From positions 1 through 64,000 of the forward strand of contig JACKHO010000002.1 in the NCBI GenBank assembly GCA_020638955.1: DNA of 64,000 nucleotides, read 5' to 3'. Shown piece by piece: positions 9,087 to 17,534 of the stretch (position 1 is its first letter; every line of letters begins with the position of its first letter). Position numbers and translations under genes: made by a program. This DNA comes from Planctomycetaceae bacterium. Its GTDB lineage: Bacteria; Planctomycetota; Planctomycetia; Planctomycetales; Planctomycetaceae. The notes under the pieces are model-generated. The model was given only the letters and a program-made list of their open reading frames with translations. It was not told where the DNA came from and did not search any database.

Positions 9087-10217
9087 TTAATCCACCAGCT
9101 CGTAAAACACATTCCGCTGACGTGGTTCGTAGCCCAAATCGGAAATGCAGCGTTTGATGGTGTCCAGGGTCAGGTGGAAGACGGTACCGGCCTGAGCGAC
9201 GACGTTTTCTTCGATCATGAGGCTGCCCATGTCGTTGGCGCCGAATAGCAGAGCCATTTGGCCGACCTTTTCTCCCTGCGTCACCCACGACGACTGAATG
9301 TTCGGAATGTTGTCCAGAAACAGCCGCGCGACGGCCTGTGTCTTCAGATACTCGAACGCGCCGGCTTCGGGGACTTGTGACATGTCCACGCCCCCTTTGC
9401 GTCCTTCGGCGGCATCGGCTCCGTACCAAGGGGCCTCGAACGGGGCCTGATGCGTCCAGCAAATAAACGCGGTGAATCCTCCCGACTCATCCTGTTGCGT
9501 GCGCAATCGGTCGAGGTGTTCGATACGTTCTTCGAGAGTTTCGACGTGGCCAAACATCATGGTGCAGGAACTCTTTCCACCCAGCTCGTGCCACACCTGG
9601 TTCACTTCGAGCCAGCCATCGGTGAGTACCTTGCCACGGGTAATAAGCTTCCGCACACGGTCGACCAGGATTTCTCCGCCGCCGCCCGGCAGACTACCGA
9701 GCCCGGCATCCTTCAGGCGCGTCAGCACTTCTTTCAGCGGCAACTTCGTCATTTTGCTGAAGTGCCAGATTTCTGGCGGACTGAATCCGTGGACGTTGAC
9801 CTGCGGAAAGGCGGCTTTCATCCCGGCGAGCATTTCCTCGTACCACTCGAGCGGCAGCTTCGGATGCAATCCCCCCTGCAGGAGAATTTGATCACCGCCG
9901 AGGTCGACGGTTTCCTGGATTTTCTGATGCAGTGCTTCGGTCGTGAGGACGTACGCCTCGGCATGGCCGACGGGCCGGTAGAACGCACAGAAGTCGCACA
10001 CAGCCGCACAGACGTTGGAATAGTTGATGTTGCGGTCGATGTTGTAGGTGCGGTACGGCTCGGGATGCAGTCGCTGCGTCACGGCATTGGCGGCCTGACC
10101 AAGGGCGGTTATGTCGTGACTTTTCAGCAGCGCGAGCCCTTCGCTGGGCGTCAGTCGCTCCCCGGCGACGGCCTTGTCGAGAATGGACTGAATTTCAGAT
10201 TCAACGGCAGCAATCAT
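9087..10217 (-). CDS. mqnC: Cyclic dehypoxanthinyl futalosine synthase (radical SAM)
   Basis: The radical-SAM cluster motif is Cys70-x3-Cys74-x2-Cys77 (CAAVCDFC) followed by AFYRPVGHAEAY, the MqnC form. LQGGLHPKLPLEWYEEM, VHGFSPPEIWHFSKM, LPGGGGEIL and LFLDNIPNIQSSWVTQG are all typical of MqnC. The enzyme cyclises dehypoxanthine futalosine in the futalosine route to menaquinone, using S-adenosylmethionine and a [4Fe-4S] cluster in the cytoplasm. Length (376) is normal. Other mqn genes are not in the window. Menaquinone would be the lipid electron carrier for the redox island next door, although mqnC itself is a general gene. The family also contains MqnE and CofH, but these motifs favour MqnC. 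Confidence 0.92.
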   Translation of the reverse strand: MIAAVESEIQSILDKAVAGERLTPSEGLALLKSHDITALGQAANAVTQRLHPEPYRTYNIDRNINYSNVCAAVCDFCAFYRPVGHAEAYVLTTEALHQKIQETVDLGGDQILLQGGLHPKLPLEWYEEMLAGMKAAFPQVNVHGFSPPEIWHFSKMTKLPLKEVLTRLKDAGLGSLPGGGGEILVDRVRKLITRGKVLTDGWLEVNQVWHELGGKSSCTMMFGHVETLEERIEHLDRLRTQQDESGGFTAFICWTHQAPFEAPWYGADAAEGRKGGVDMSQVPEAGAFEYLKTQAVARLFLDNIPNIQSSWVTQGEKVGQMALLFGANDMGSLMIEENVVAQAGTVFHLTLDTIKRCISDLGYEPRQRNVFYELVD

Positions 10218-10254
10218 GTCAAACTCTCAAATAGGTGCCGGACACAATCCGACA

Positions 10255-10281
10255 GCGGTTTGTTCTCACCTGAGAAACCGC
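10255..10281. promoter_or_regulatory. Hairpin upstream of mqnC
   Basis: GCGGTTT and AAACCGC form a perfect 7-base stem, extended on the inside by TTCTC/GAGAA pairing out of register. It lies 38 bases upstream of the mqnC start and 98 downstream of the decaheme gene stop, so it could be a weak terminator or a leader structure. Confidence 0.3.
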
Positions 10282-10379
10282 AAACAACTTGAAATCATAA
10301 CGGCAAATGCGGGTGAGCATGATACCGAGCACGGAGAGTCGACGCGACTGAGGCAATTTCGACAACCCGGACTTGAGAT

Positions 10380-12356
10380 TTACCGGGCGTGGTAGCGGTG
10401 GCACTGCTGGCAGTTGTCCAGTTTGCTCTCTGACGAATGGCATTTGACGCAGGAATTCATGGAAACGCCGTGAATTCCACAGGTGACGGGTGATGGCTCC
10501 GAATTGCCCTTCAGAATGTTCGTTAACATCGATGGCGAGGACGTACTAACGAAAGGAACCGAATCCTCCAGGATATGACACGTCTGGCAAACGGTGTTGG
10601 ACGTGTCGTGTACGTGCGGGGCATGCGAGAAACGTGTCAGCGAATTCTGACCGATCCGATTCGGTGTCGTTGACCAGGCAATTGAGAGTTCGCTGGTGGC
10701 CGGGTCGCGCGTTACCGCGTGACAGGAAAGACATCGACCCGAGGCCACCGGCACCGGTGTTAACTCACTGCCCGATCCTGTCGGATTCGACAAGACTTCG
10801 CTCACCGCCAAAATGGAATCAGCGTCAGGAACAGAGTCGACTTTCCCCCGCAGTTTCAGCGTTTGTTCCAGCCAAAGGCGAGCGATAGGATCAGCGTGGC
10901 CGATGGGGCGGTAACGCACGGACAAATCATCGTGCCGGACGTACCAGCCACCGCCAATTTCTTCTTGCGGCGCGCTCAAGTTCGCTTTCGGAACATCAAC
11001 CACTGAATTGTCGACCGCCATTCCCTCACGGTGCCGCGCAATTTCGTCGTGAAGATTGGGGAACCAGACCTGCTGAGCGTGCATTAAGGCGGGAATGATT
11101 GAAGGTTCAAACTGACCAAAACCCTTCAGGTCGTTCGCGAGTTTTTCATCAATGGCCGACTGACCTCGGCGCACTATGTCGTGCAGCAGTTCCTTGATTT
11201 CCCAGTCAGAATCAGCCGGGCGACCGTCCAACAGGAGCTGCATGAATCCCGAAATCTCCGTTCCAGTTGATTGCTGTGCCGTCGGCCATTCGCCGATTTC
11301 GTCACCTGCCGGCGAAGGAAGCTGGAAGAATGCGATCCCGGGGAAGTCTCGGTCTTTGATGTCCCGTTCGTGGCAGGCCGAGCACATTTGTTCGAATCCA
11401 CGAGTCAGCATTTTGCTACGGTCATCACTCGCTTGATGGCACGCCTGACAATCAGTGGGAGCCAACGCGTCGGGCATGAGGCGGGCCGCGTCGTCGAGGA
11501 GATACCGCTTGAAATGGGCAGCATGGTCGAATCTGATGCTTCCCGGCGGGGGCGTATGGTCAAACTCAGGATGACCATGTTCAAAACTCGCGAACTGTTG
11601 CTGATGGCATGACTGGCACTGATTGTTCGTCATGGAGACCATGTCGTGCTTCGCCCCATGATGTTCCTGATGACATTCACTACAGGCATGCTGCTTGTGA
11701 GAATCGTGGTCCGTCAGAGATGTGCTGACCTGAAGTAGGAACGGCGTGCTTCCCGGTTTTGAACTGGCCGCCGAGCTAATCGTCTCCCATGCTTCTACGG
11801 CAATTCCATGAGAGTGAAACGGATTCTCACCCAGTTCCGTATGACATTTCATGCACAGTGCTGAGTCGTTCAGTGGCGTGCTGTGCGTCAGAACCTTCGA
11901 CGTCCAGTCTCCGGTTGCCGCAGTGTGACAACTCTGGCACGTCACGTCGCTTGACGCATGGTGCGAGGTGAGCGGCCCAGGCGAAATGGCTTCTGTCGAT
12001 TCTCCGCTCCATAAGAGCAAACACATTGCAAGACTGAGTGCCGCTGACAGGCCGACGACAATTCTGCGGAAATAGAGCAGACTATGGCGTGGCTTGCATT
12101 GAGGGAATTCGTTCGGGCAGGCCCCGTTTTCCAGCGGACCTTCAGAACACTTTCCGCTCAGATGTAACGGCCGCTGGCAAAAGAATTCCGGTCCATTCGA
12201 CTTCGGAACACACGCCTGACGGTGCTGGCATTGCCCTTTGGCCGTAGGACCGAACGCGCAGGGAGTTCCCTCGCACGCTTGCCCGCACACCCACATGTCT
12301 GAGGGGCGTTCGTACGAACTCTTCTTCCAACCAAATTCCTGCAACGGGTCGGTCAT
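10380..12356 (-). CDS. Decaheme c-type cytochrome with cytoplasmic Cys-rich head
   Basis: Ten CXXCH haem-binding motifs are visible (CQSCH, CMKCH, CSECH, CQSCH, CQACH, CSACH, CLSCH, CQTCH, CVKCH, CQQCH). They follow a single membrane helix (RRIVVGLSAALSLAMCLLLW, about residues 98-118). Before the helix is a roughly 90-residue head with about nine cysteines in a regular pattern (CGQACEGTPCAFGP, GQCQHRQAC, GKCSEGPLENGAC). The head should be cytoplasmic and could hold metal, so one chain may span the membrane as an electron wire. The start at 12356 (MTDPLQEF) is preferred to an upstream start inside a repeat. It is the last gene of the minus-strand redox operon, 188 bases after the membrane protein and separated from it by a palindromic repeat. 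The substrate is unknown. Confidence 0.85.
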   Translation of the reverse strand: MTDPLQEFGWKKSSYERPSDMWVCGQACEGTPCAFGPTAKGQCQHRQACVPKSNGPEFFCQRPLHLSGKCSEGPLENGACPNEFPQCKPRHSLLYFRRIVVGLSAALSLAMCLLLWSGESTEAISPGPLTSHHASSDVTCQSCHTAATGDWTSKVLTHSTPLNDSALCMKCHTELGENPFHSHGIAVEAWETISSAASSKPGSTPFLLQVSTSLTDHDSHKQHACSECHQEHHGAKHDMVSMTNNQCQSCHQQQFASFEHGHPEFDHTPPPGSIRFDHAAHFKRYLLDDAARLMPDALAPTDCQACHQASDDRSKMLTRGFEQMCSACHERDIKDRDFPGIAFFQLPSPAGDEIGEWPTAQQSTGTEISGFMQLLLDGRPADSDWEIKELLHDIVRRGQSAIDEKLANDLKGFGQFEPSIIPALMHAQQVWFPNLHDEIARHREGMAVDNSVVDVPKANLSAPQEEIGGGWYVRHDDLSVRYRPIGHADPIARLWLEQTLKLRGKVDSVPDADSILAVSEVLSNPTGSGSELTPVPVASGRCLSCHAVTRDPATSELSIAWSTTPNRIGQNSLTRFSHAPHVHDTSNTVCQTCHILEDSVPFVSTSSPSMLTNILKGNSEPSPVTCGIHGVSMNSCVKCHSSESKLDNCQQCHRYHAR

Positions 12357-12401
12357 TCCGGTCTCATGTTGAATGCAATCTCTCGATTTATTGTCGCCTC
12401 T

Positions 12402-12463
12402 GAGCCGCGACGCGTAAGCGGCCGGGCCAAACATATGGCCCGAGGCCTTACGGCCTTCGGCTC
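12402..12463. repeat. REP-like long hairpin between operon genes
   Basis: Two 27-base arms, 12402-12428 and 12437-12463, match inverted at 18 positions. The outer six (GAGCCG/CGGCTC) and inner five (GGGCC/GGCCC) are perfect, and the loop is AACATATG-like. It sits between the decaheme start and the upstream gene, and could stabilise or attenuate the mRNA. Confidence 0.55.
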
Positions 12464-12544
12464 ACAATGTGACTTCAATTCCATTGGAAATCTGTTCTTG
12501 GATCTTCACTTGTTAAGGATGTGTGGGGTGGAAGGCATTCTCGG

Positions 12545-13372
12545 TCAGGTGAATGCGTGGACTAACAATAGGTGAAATACGGCCACAATCAGAAGGCCGC
12601 AGGTCAGTGGTAAATGGACGAAGAGCCACATCTTCAGAGCCCCCTGCAATGCCAGGTGGAAATCGAGGTCATCCTTCATTTGAATGAGTTGAGTAATCCG
12701 ATCGAGTTGTGCATGCTCCGGCTCATTCAGGAAGCGACGACAGTTTTGTGCGTGCTGCAACAGACGGCGACGGGGCCGCTTGTTGGCAATGAGGTGTTCC
12801 AAAATGTGTTTCGGCCCGGAAAAGAATTCTTTCAGATGCGTTTCATAGAATTCGACGAGAGCCGAGTCGCCCGACTTTTCAGCAGCGGCAGCAACCAACT
12901 CTTCCACTTCGGTTCGCAGGCGACTGCGAAACATGGGGATGCGTTCAAACAACACCTCCTCGCCGCGCGAAGTGAGACGAGCCGGAATAACGCGCGACAA
13001 AATCAGTCCCGTAACGCCGCTTAAAAATGTTCCGAGGAATAGTGCGGCCAAAGTTGTTTCGACAAAGCCCGTTGGTAATCGTAAACCCGTGTGATGTCCA
13101 AAAACAACGGCGGACAGTAGTCCAATGAAGATGTGAAACCGCAACCAGTTGGCCGCGTTTCCGCCAAAAATCAATGTTGGTGGCAGAAAGGTCAGCTTCT
13201 TTCGCACGCCAAAGGCCGCGAGAAAAACGACCATTACCAGCAACAGCCAACCGAAATAATACGGCGTGCGGACGTGCGAGGCTGTCAGGATGTGGTTGGT
13301 AATCCCGAGCGCCGTCGCGACCAGCAGTCCGACCAGAATCCAACCCATGCGTCGTTGCTGCGGCCCGGTCAT
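12545..13372 (-). CDS. Polytopic membrane protein, putative b-type cytochrome subunit
   Basis: The 275-residue protein has about five or six hydrophobic helices. Histidines lie at helix ends in pairs suitable for b-haem (RFHIFIGLLS and VVFGHHTG; near the C-terminus WLFVHLPLTC and AVFHLLLVH). A cytoplasmic-looking central part is charged and helical (FRSRLRTEVEELVAAAAEKS to QHAQNCRRFLNEPEHAQ). Its start overlaps the stop of the cNMP/ferredoxin gene by four bases (ATGA type), so the two are translationally coupled and probably form a complex: ferredoxin on the inside, cytochrome b in the membrane. Haem binding is inferred from His placement only; a haem-free quinone-interacting subunit is the alternative. 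Confidence 0.7.
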   Translation of the reverse strand: MTGPQQRRMGWILVGLLVATALGITNHILTASHVRTPYYFGWLLLVMVVFLAAFGVRKKLTFLPPTLIFGGNAANWLRFHIFIGLLSAVVFGHHTGLRLPTGFVETTLAALFLGTFLSGVTGLILSRVIPARLTSRGEEVLFERIPMFRSRLRTEVEELVAAAAEKSGDSALVEFYETHLKEFFSGPKHILEHLIANKRPRRRLLQHAQNCRRFLNEPEHAQLDRITQLIQMKDDLDFHLALQGALKMWLFVHLPLTCGLLIVAVFHLLLVHAFT

Positions 13373-15096
13373 CGTGCAAACACCTCTTGGAGTTGTTGCA
13401 CGTCGCTGAGGTCGACGCGGCGCAGAGCGTCATGTGCGCAGGCGTTTTGACAGGCCGGTCCTCCGAGTTGATCGAGGCACAAATCGCACTTGGTTGCCTG
13501 TGTGAGGGGACGACCGATTCGATCATCGACGACAAGTTGTCCGTTCTGATCAGTAATTTGCACCATGCGAATGGCATCGTAGGGGCAGTTGTTCGCGCAC
13601 TGCGCGCAGCCAATGCAGGATGATTCACTAATCACCACATTTCCCGAAGCAAACTCTCGATGAATGGCGCCGGTCGGGCATTCCACCATGCACACGGGAT
13701 CGACACAGTGCAGGCAGGCATTGGCCAGCATGTGGTGTCCGTGAATAGGACCGTGCCGCACAAAGCGGGGATTTCCGTCATGAGCCGTCGCACAGGCCCG
13801 GACACAATCATCGCAGCGCACACAGCGGTCCAGGTCAATGACCATCGCTGCCGTTGCCTGCACGAAACGTTCCTCGACAAGGAATTCCAGCAACGGCTCG
13901 GGAACCGCATCGCCTTTGATAACGGGCGCTGGAACAATTGGCAGCACAGATGTTGACTGCCGATTTTCGTCCGGTGCGAGCAGCACCAATTGGACAACAG
14001 GTGTTGGAATGAGGAGGCCGCTGAGAAAGCTGATGGCTCGAACGGAACATTGATAAGGGACCGACTCTCCGGCAGAACTGGCGGCAATTTCGTGGAACCC
14101 GTAGGCGTGTCCGGGCGTCAGGTAGCCAACAGTCCGGTGACCGTGATGATGCTTGACCGTAAGCCGTGCGAGTCCGCTCCGCACAAAGAAGACGTCATTC
14201 GGATAATGCCCCTCTTCGAGAATGAGTGCCTCCGACTCGAAGTTGTTTTCGAAGCCTTGCTTCGCCAGGTCTTTGAACGGCTTGGGAGAGTCGTATTCGC
14301 CAAAGGTCCGAAACTCCGCGTGGTCCATCAGGATTTTGAGCTTTTCGTCGGACAATCCCTGAAACACCGGATGATTGCGAAGGAACTCTTCCAGTGCATG
14401 GTCCCGGAACGACTTTTCAACGTCGGTGCGAATGGCGCTGTTCTGATCAAACCGCATGAGGTCGCGCAGACCTTGCCAGCGTACTTCGAGCAATTGCGCT
14501 GGCCCTTCGGCAAACACCGTCGCCGTGCGTGGAGTTCGCCCCAACGCGGAGAGTTCGCCGAACCATTGGCCGGGTGGAATGGCTTCGGTGCGATACCCAC
14601 TTAACACGGCAGGCAAGTCTTGCAGAAAGACCCGCGTCTGGCCTCCCTGTCCGCGATTGCCTATTCGAGAGTCATCTGGAGTGAAGCGACTGCGAGACTC
14701 CGGGGCCGATGGGTTCTTCCAGAGCTGTGCAATCGATTCGAATAACGTCCGTTTCCGATTTGGCTTTCGTCCCAGCATTGAGGGTGGGATGGACGAACCA
14801 GCCGACTCAACTTCCGCCCTGACGTTTCCGCCTAGAATGAAGAACGCGGAGTTTCCCCAGTCTCCGCGACGCACAACGATGTCCCCGGCCTGATACGACA
14901 TGAGTCGGGCATCGTTCTTCAGCAAATCGCGTAGCGACATCGATTTGCGAAACCCGCTCTCGTCCATTTGATTAAACGGTGGGCGAGTCAGCCATTCGTC
15001 GATCATGGAATCGGTCACAGGGCTGGACGGATTTAAATCGAACGAGAAGGGATGATCCCAGCGCTGTGGACGGGTGACGGAAACGGTTTCGGGCAT
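13369..15096 (-). CDS. Cyclic-nucleotide-binding domain protein fused to a four-cluster ferredoxin
   Basis: The 575-residue cytoplasmic protein has two CRP-like cNMP-binding regions. The first spans about 50-225 (YQAGDIVVRRGDWGNSAFFI ... PPGQWFGELSALGRTPRTAT) and is interrupted by a roughly 70-residue insert. The second spans about 245-375 (LILEEGHYPNDVFFVRSG, GYLTPGHAYGFHEIA). From about 415 follows a DmsB/HybA/NrfC-like ferredoxin with four cysteine groups: CVRCDDCVRAC, CLHCVDPVCMVECP, CIGCAQCANNCP and CDLC...CQNAC, enough for four [4Fe-4S] clusters. It has no signal peptide, unlike many periplasmic relatives. Ligand control of electron flow is an obvious inference but unproven; the CRP-like parts may be purely structural. 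It overlaps the downstream membrane gene by four bases. Confidence 0.87.
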   Translation of the reverse strand: MPETVSVTRPQRWDHPFSFDLNPSSPVTDSMIDEWLTRPPFNQMDESGFRKSMSLRDLLKNDARLMSYQAGDIVVRRGDWGNSAFFILGGNVRAEVESAGSSIPPSMLGRKPNRKRTLFESIAQLWKNPSAPESRSRFTPDDSRIGNRGQGGQTRVFLQDLPAVLSGYRTEAIPPGQWFGELSALGRTPRTATVFAEGPAQLLEVRWQGLRDLMRFDQNSAIRTDVEKSFRDHALEEFLRNHPVFQGLSDEKLKILMDHAEFRTFGEYDSPKPFKDLAKQGFENNFESEALILEEGHYPNDVFFVRSGLARLTVKHHHGHRTVGYLTPGHAYGFHEIAASSAGESVPYQCSVRAISFLSGLLIPTPVVQLVLLAPDENRQSTSVLPIVPAPVIKGDAVPEPLLEFLVEERFVQATAAMVIDLDRCVRCDDCVRACATAHDGNPRFVRHGPIHGHHMLANACLHCVDPVCMVECPTGAIHREFASGNVVISESSCIGCAQCANNCPYDAIRMVQITDQNGQLVVDDRIGRPLTQATKCDLCLDQLGGPACQNACAHDALRRVDLSDVQQLQEVFAR

Positions 15097-15119
15097 GGTG
15101 TCAAACCAGAGTGGCGACG

Positions 15120-16259
15120 TCAGTTCTTAATTGAGTGCTGCTCTTTGAATTGTTGTGAATAATGCGGCGGAACACCATTGATGAGTGCATCGAGCCCCTG
15201 CAGTCTTGTGCCGTCGTGCTGTTTGACGAACTCTGCCGTCAACTCTTCGATTTTGGCAGCCGCAGCGGAATATGTTTCGTCATCGCTTCGCATAGGGGCA
15301 AACAGAGTGGCGAAGAGCGGTGGCACGACTGCCGTGGCCGACTGCGTTTGCGGCGTCATCGATAACGCATTTGCTTGAGTGAGGCGACCATTGCTCGCGG
15401 CGACGACTCCCCCGATTTGTGCGATGTAGGTGGGATTCGTTGCTTTGGCTCGCCGTTTCAAAGCGGTTTCCAGTTCCACAAATGTTCCGACGGTGAACTT
15501 CATCCGATTACGCTGCTGGACGGTGGCACCGTGTACGTCGCTCCACAGGCTGGGTGCCTCTGCATTCTTGTCGGCGTCCATGAAGAAATTATGACGCACT
15601 TCACCGTTCAGCCAGGACGTCAGTTCAAACGCACTCGACGCCTTGTGTCCGGCCAGAATGAGCTTCTCGTTATTGACGACATGGCAGCTCAAGCAGTTCG
15701 TGGCCAATTCGTGCAGCATGTCGGGCCGAATCATGCCAGCCGCTTTGGTTGACTCCAGACGAGCCACACGATGGTCTTCGCTTTCCTCCTTGCGAGCCTC
15801 ACGCAGCGCGGCCAACGTGGAAAAGGTTTGACCATCAGCGTATTCGCCATGCGACTTCAGCCACCCTTTCGCGCCGCCGTGGCAAGACTCACACGAAACG
15901 CCGGAAATCACCTGTGGAGCGGAATCGACAACTGCTTTCGTTCCGTGACAATCAGAGCAAATCGAAGTGGTCTTCAGTGTGTCAGCAGAAATGCCGAGGG
16001 CGTCTGCGTACTTCTTGGAATTCCCTGAGTACTCCAGCCGCGCGAGCGAGCGGAAGTGTGATGTCTTCTTCCAATGATCCACCTCGGAAGGATGGCATTG
16101 CTGACACTTGGCCTGCTCGGTCCCGACGACAGATTCAATTTTCGCCACGCCATCGTCTGCCCTCGCCGGAATGACGAACAGCAGGAGCGAACAGCTCGCC
16201 AGGGGAATCCAACCTGAAGTAACTCGAGCGAAGGGTGAAGGGCATGGTGGGTTAGACAT
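15120..16259 (-). CDS. Tetraheme c-type cytochrome (second of tandem pair)
   Basis: A signal peptide (WIPLASCSLLLFVIPARADD) precedes four CXXCH motifs: CQQCHPSEVDHW, CSDCHGT, CESCHGGAKGW and CLSCHVVNNEKL. The spacing, with HPSEVDHWKKTSHF after the first haem, recalls cytochrome c554-like multihaem proteins. The C-terminal roughly 150 residues lack haem motifs and are helical (VGTFVELETALKRRAKA, AAAKIEELTAEFVKQHDGT). It is closely similar over its whole length to the upstream gene at 16320, so a tandem duplication is clear. It is a periplasmic electron carrier or a subunit of a multihaem enzyme. It lies 23 bases before the cNMP/ferredoxin gene. Confidence 0.9.
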   Translation of the reverse strand: MSNPPCPSPFARVTSGWIPLASCSLLLFVIPARADDGVAKIESVVGTEQAKCQQCHPSEVDHWKKTSHFRSLARLEYSGNSKKYADALGISADTLKTTSICSDCHGTKAVVDSAPQVISGVSCESCHGGAKGWLKSHGEYADGQTFSTLAALREARKEESEDHRVARLESTKAAGMIRPDMLHELATNCLSCHVVNNEKLILAGHKASSAFELTSWLNGEVRHNFFMDADKNAEAPSLWSDVHGATVQQRNRMKFTVGTFVELETALKRRAKATNPTYIAQIGGVVAASNGRLTQANALSMTPQTQSATAVVPPLFATLFAPMRSDDETYSAAAAKIEELTAEFVKQHDGTRLQGLDALINGVPPHYSQQFKEQHSIKN

Positions 16260-16319
16260 CTCAAGTTCCTGTTCATCTCTGGGTAGAGCAGTTCGTCTCG
16301 CTCCACCAAATTCATATGT

Positions 16320-17468
16320 TTATTGATTCGGTTCTTTGGGTGGGATGTATCTGTCTTTGAACTGTTGCGAGAAATGTGGCTCGACGGCCCCCAGTAGCGC
16401 ATCCAGTCCATTGAGTTGGCTGCCATCGTGTTGTTCGATGAATTCTTGGGTCAGTTCAGCAATTTGATCGGCGACTTTTTGATAGGTTTCTTCGTCGGTC
16501 GGCAGGGGGGCAAACAAGGTCCCGAGCATAGGGCTAATCAAGGCCGTGGCCTGCGTGATTTCGTCCGTCGGAGCGACGCCATTAATTTGAAGCAGCTTTC
16601 CATTCCCGGCGGCGACCATTCCACCCAGTTGCGGAATGAGCACAGGATTCTTCATTTTCGCTCGTGCTCTGAGTCCGGTTTCCAATTGAGCCAGCGTGCC
16701 AACAACAAACTTGAGTCGGCGACGGTTCTCTACCGTACTACCCGACTGTTCCAGCCACAAACTCGGCTCAGGAGCGTTGACCTGACGGTTCACCAGGAAA
16801 TTGTGTCGCACTTCGCCTCCGGACCAGGAGACGAATTCAAACGCACTCGCCATTTTGTGTCCGGCGGCAACCAGCTCTTCGTTATTGACGAGATGACATT
16901 TGAAGCAGGCCAGCGCGAGTCCCCGGAGGTTTTCTGATCGCACCATCCCAGCAGATTCACAGTCAGCAATTCTTGACTCACGATGTTCGGGAGTTTCCTG
17001 CTGGCGGGGAATAACCATCTGAGGATGGTAGGACTGATGTCGGTTCAACCAACCCGCATCGCCGCCGGCGGCACCATGGCACTTCTCACATGAGACGCCA
17101 GACACCACTTCGATTTCGTCATTGCGAACGACCTGCGTGCCGTGGCAGTTTGCACAGATGGCCGTGGTCAGCATGTCCTGTTGTTTGATTCCCAACGCGG
17201 TGGCGTACTTCTTTGAGTTCTCAGCAAAACTACGCAAACGCAAATCAGCCGTCTGAAAGTGCGTCGACTTCATCCAGGACGACACTTCCGAGGGATGACA
17301 TTTCTTGCAATCCCCCCCATGCACTCCCAATGTCCGAAGTTGCTCTGAGTTCGCTGTAGCTCCGGCTTGGTTTTCCTGTGCTGAGGCAGCCACAGCGGAA
17401 AGTATGAGCGAGCACACGACAGTCAGTCCGTAGAGTGTCCCCTGCGATGGTAATAAAATCACAAACAC
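16320..17468 (-). CDS. Tetraheme c-type cytochrome (first of tandem pair)
   Basis: A signal peptide (LYGLTVVCSLILSAVAASAQ) is followed by CKKCHPSEVSSW, CANCHGT, CEKCHGAAGGDAGW and CFKCHLVNNEEL, the same four haem sites as its neighbour at 15120. The C-terminal halves also align (VGTLAQLETGLRARAKM, FIEQHDGSQLNGLDALL). The frame opens at a GTG (17466-17468) five bases after GGGGA, and no ATG fits a leader better. Retention of both copies suggests two non-identical subunits or carriers in one chain. It lies 66 bases downstream of the FAD/[2Fe-2S] oxidoreductase on the same strand, so it is probably co-transcribed. Confidence 0.9.
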   Translation of the reverse strand: MFVILLPSQGTLYGLTVVCSLILSAVAASAQENQAGATANSEQLRTLGVHGGDCKKCHPSEVSSWMKSTHFQTADLRLRSFAENSKKYATALGIKQQDMLTTAICANCHGTQVVRNDEIEVVSGVSCEKCHGAAGGDAGWLNRHQSYHPQMVIPRQQETPEHRESRIADCESAGMVRSENLRGLALACFKCHLVNNEELVAAGHKMASAFEFVSWSGGEVRHNFLVNRQVNAPEPSLWLEQSGSTVENRRRLKFVVGTLAQLETGLRARAKMKNPVLIPQLGGMVAAGNGKLLQINGVAPTDEITQATALISPMLGTLFAPLPTDEETYQKVADQIAELTQEFIEQHDGSQLNGLDALLGAVEPHFSQQFKDRYIPPKEPNQ

Positions 17469-17534
17469 GGTAGTCCCCGGTGGTTCTAAAGGCTCCAGGA
17501 CGTTGAAATAAGAACAAACCGAAAACTACCGGGG

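Noticed and set aside
9450..10292. 280-codon open frame on the plus strand
   Set aside because: It is antisense to mqnC, which has all family motifs.
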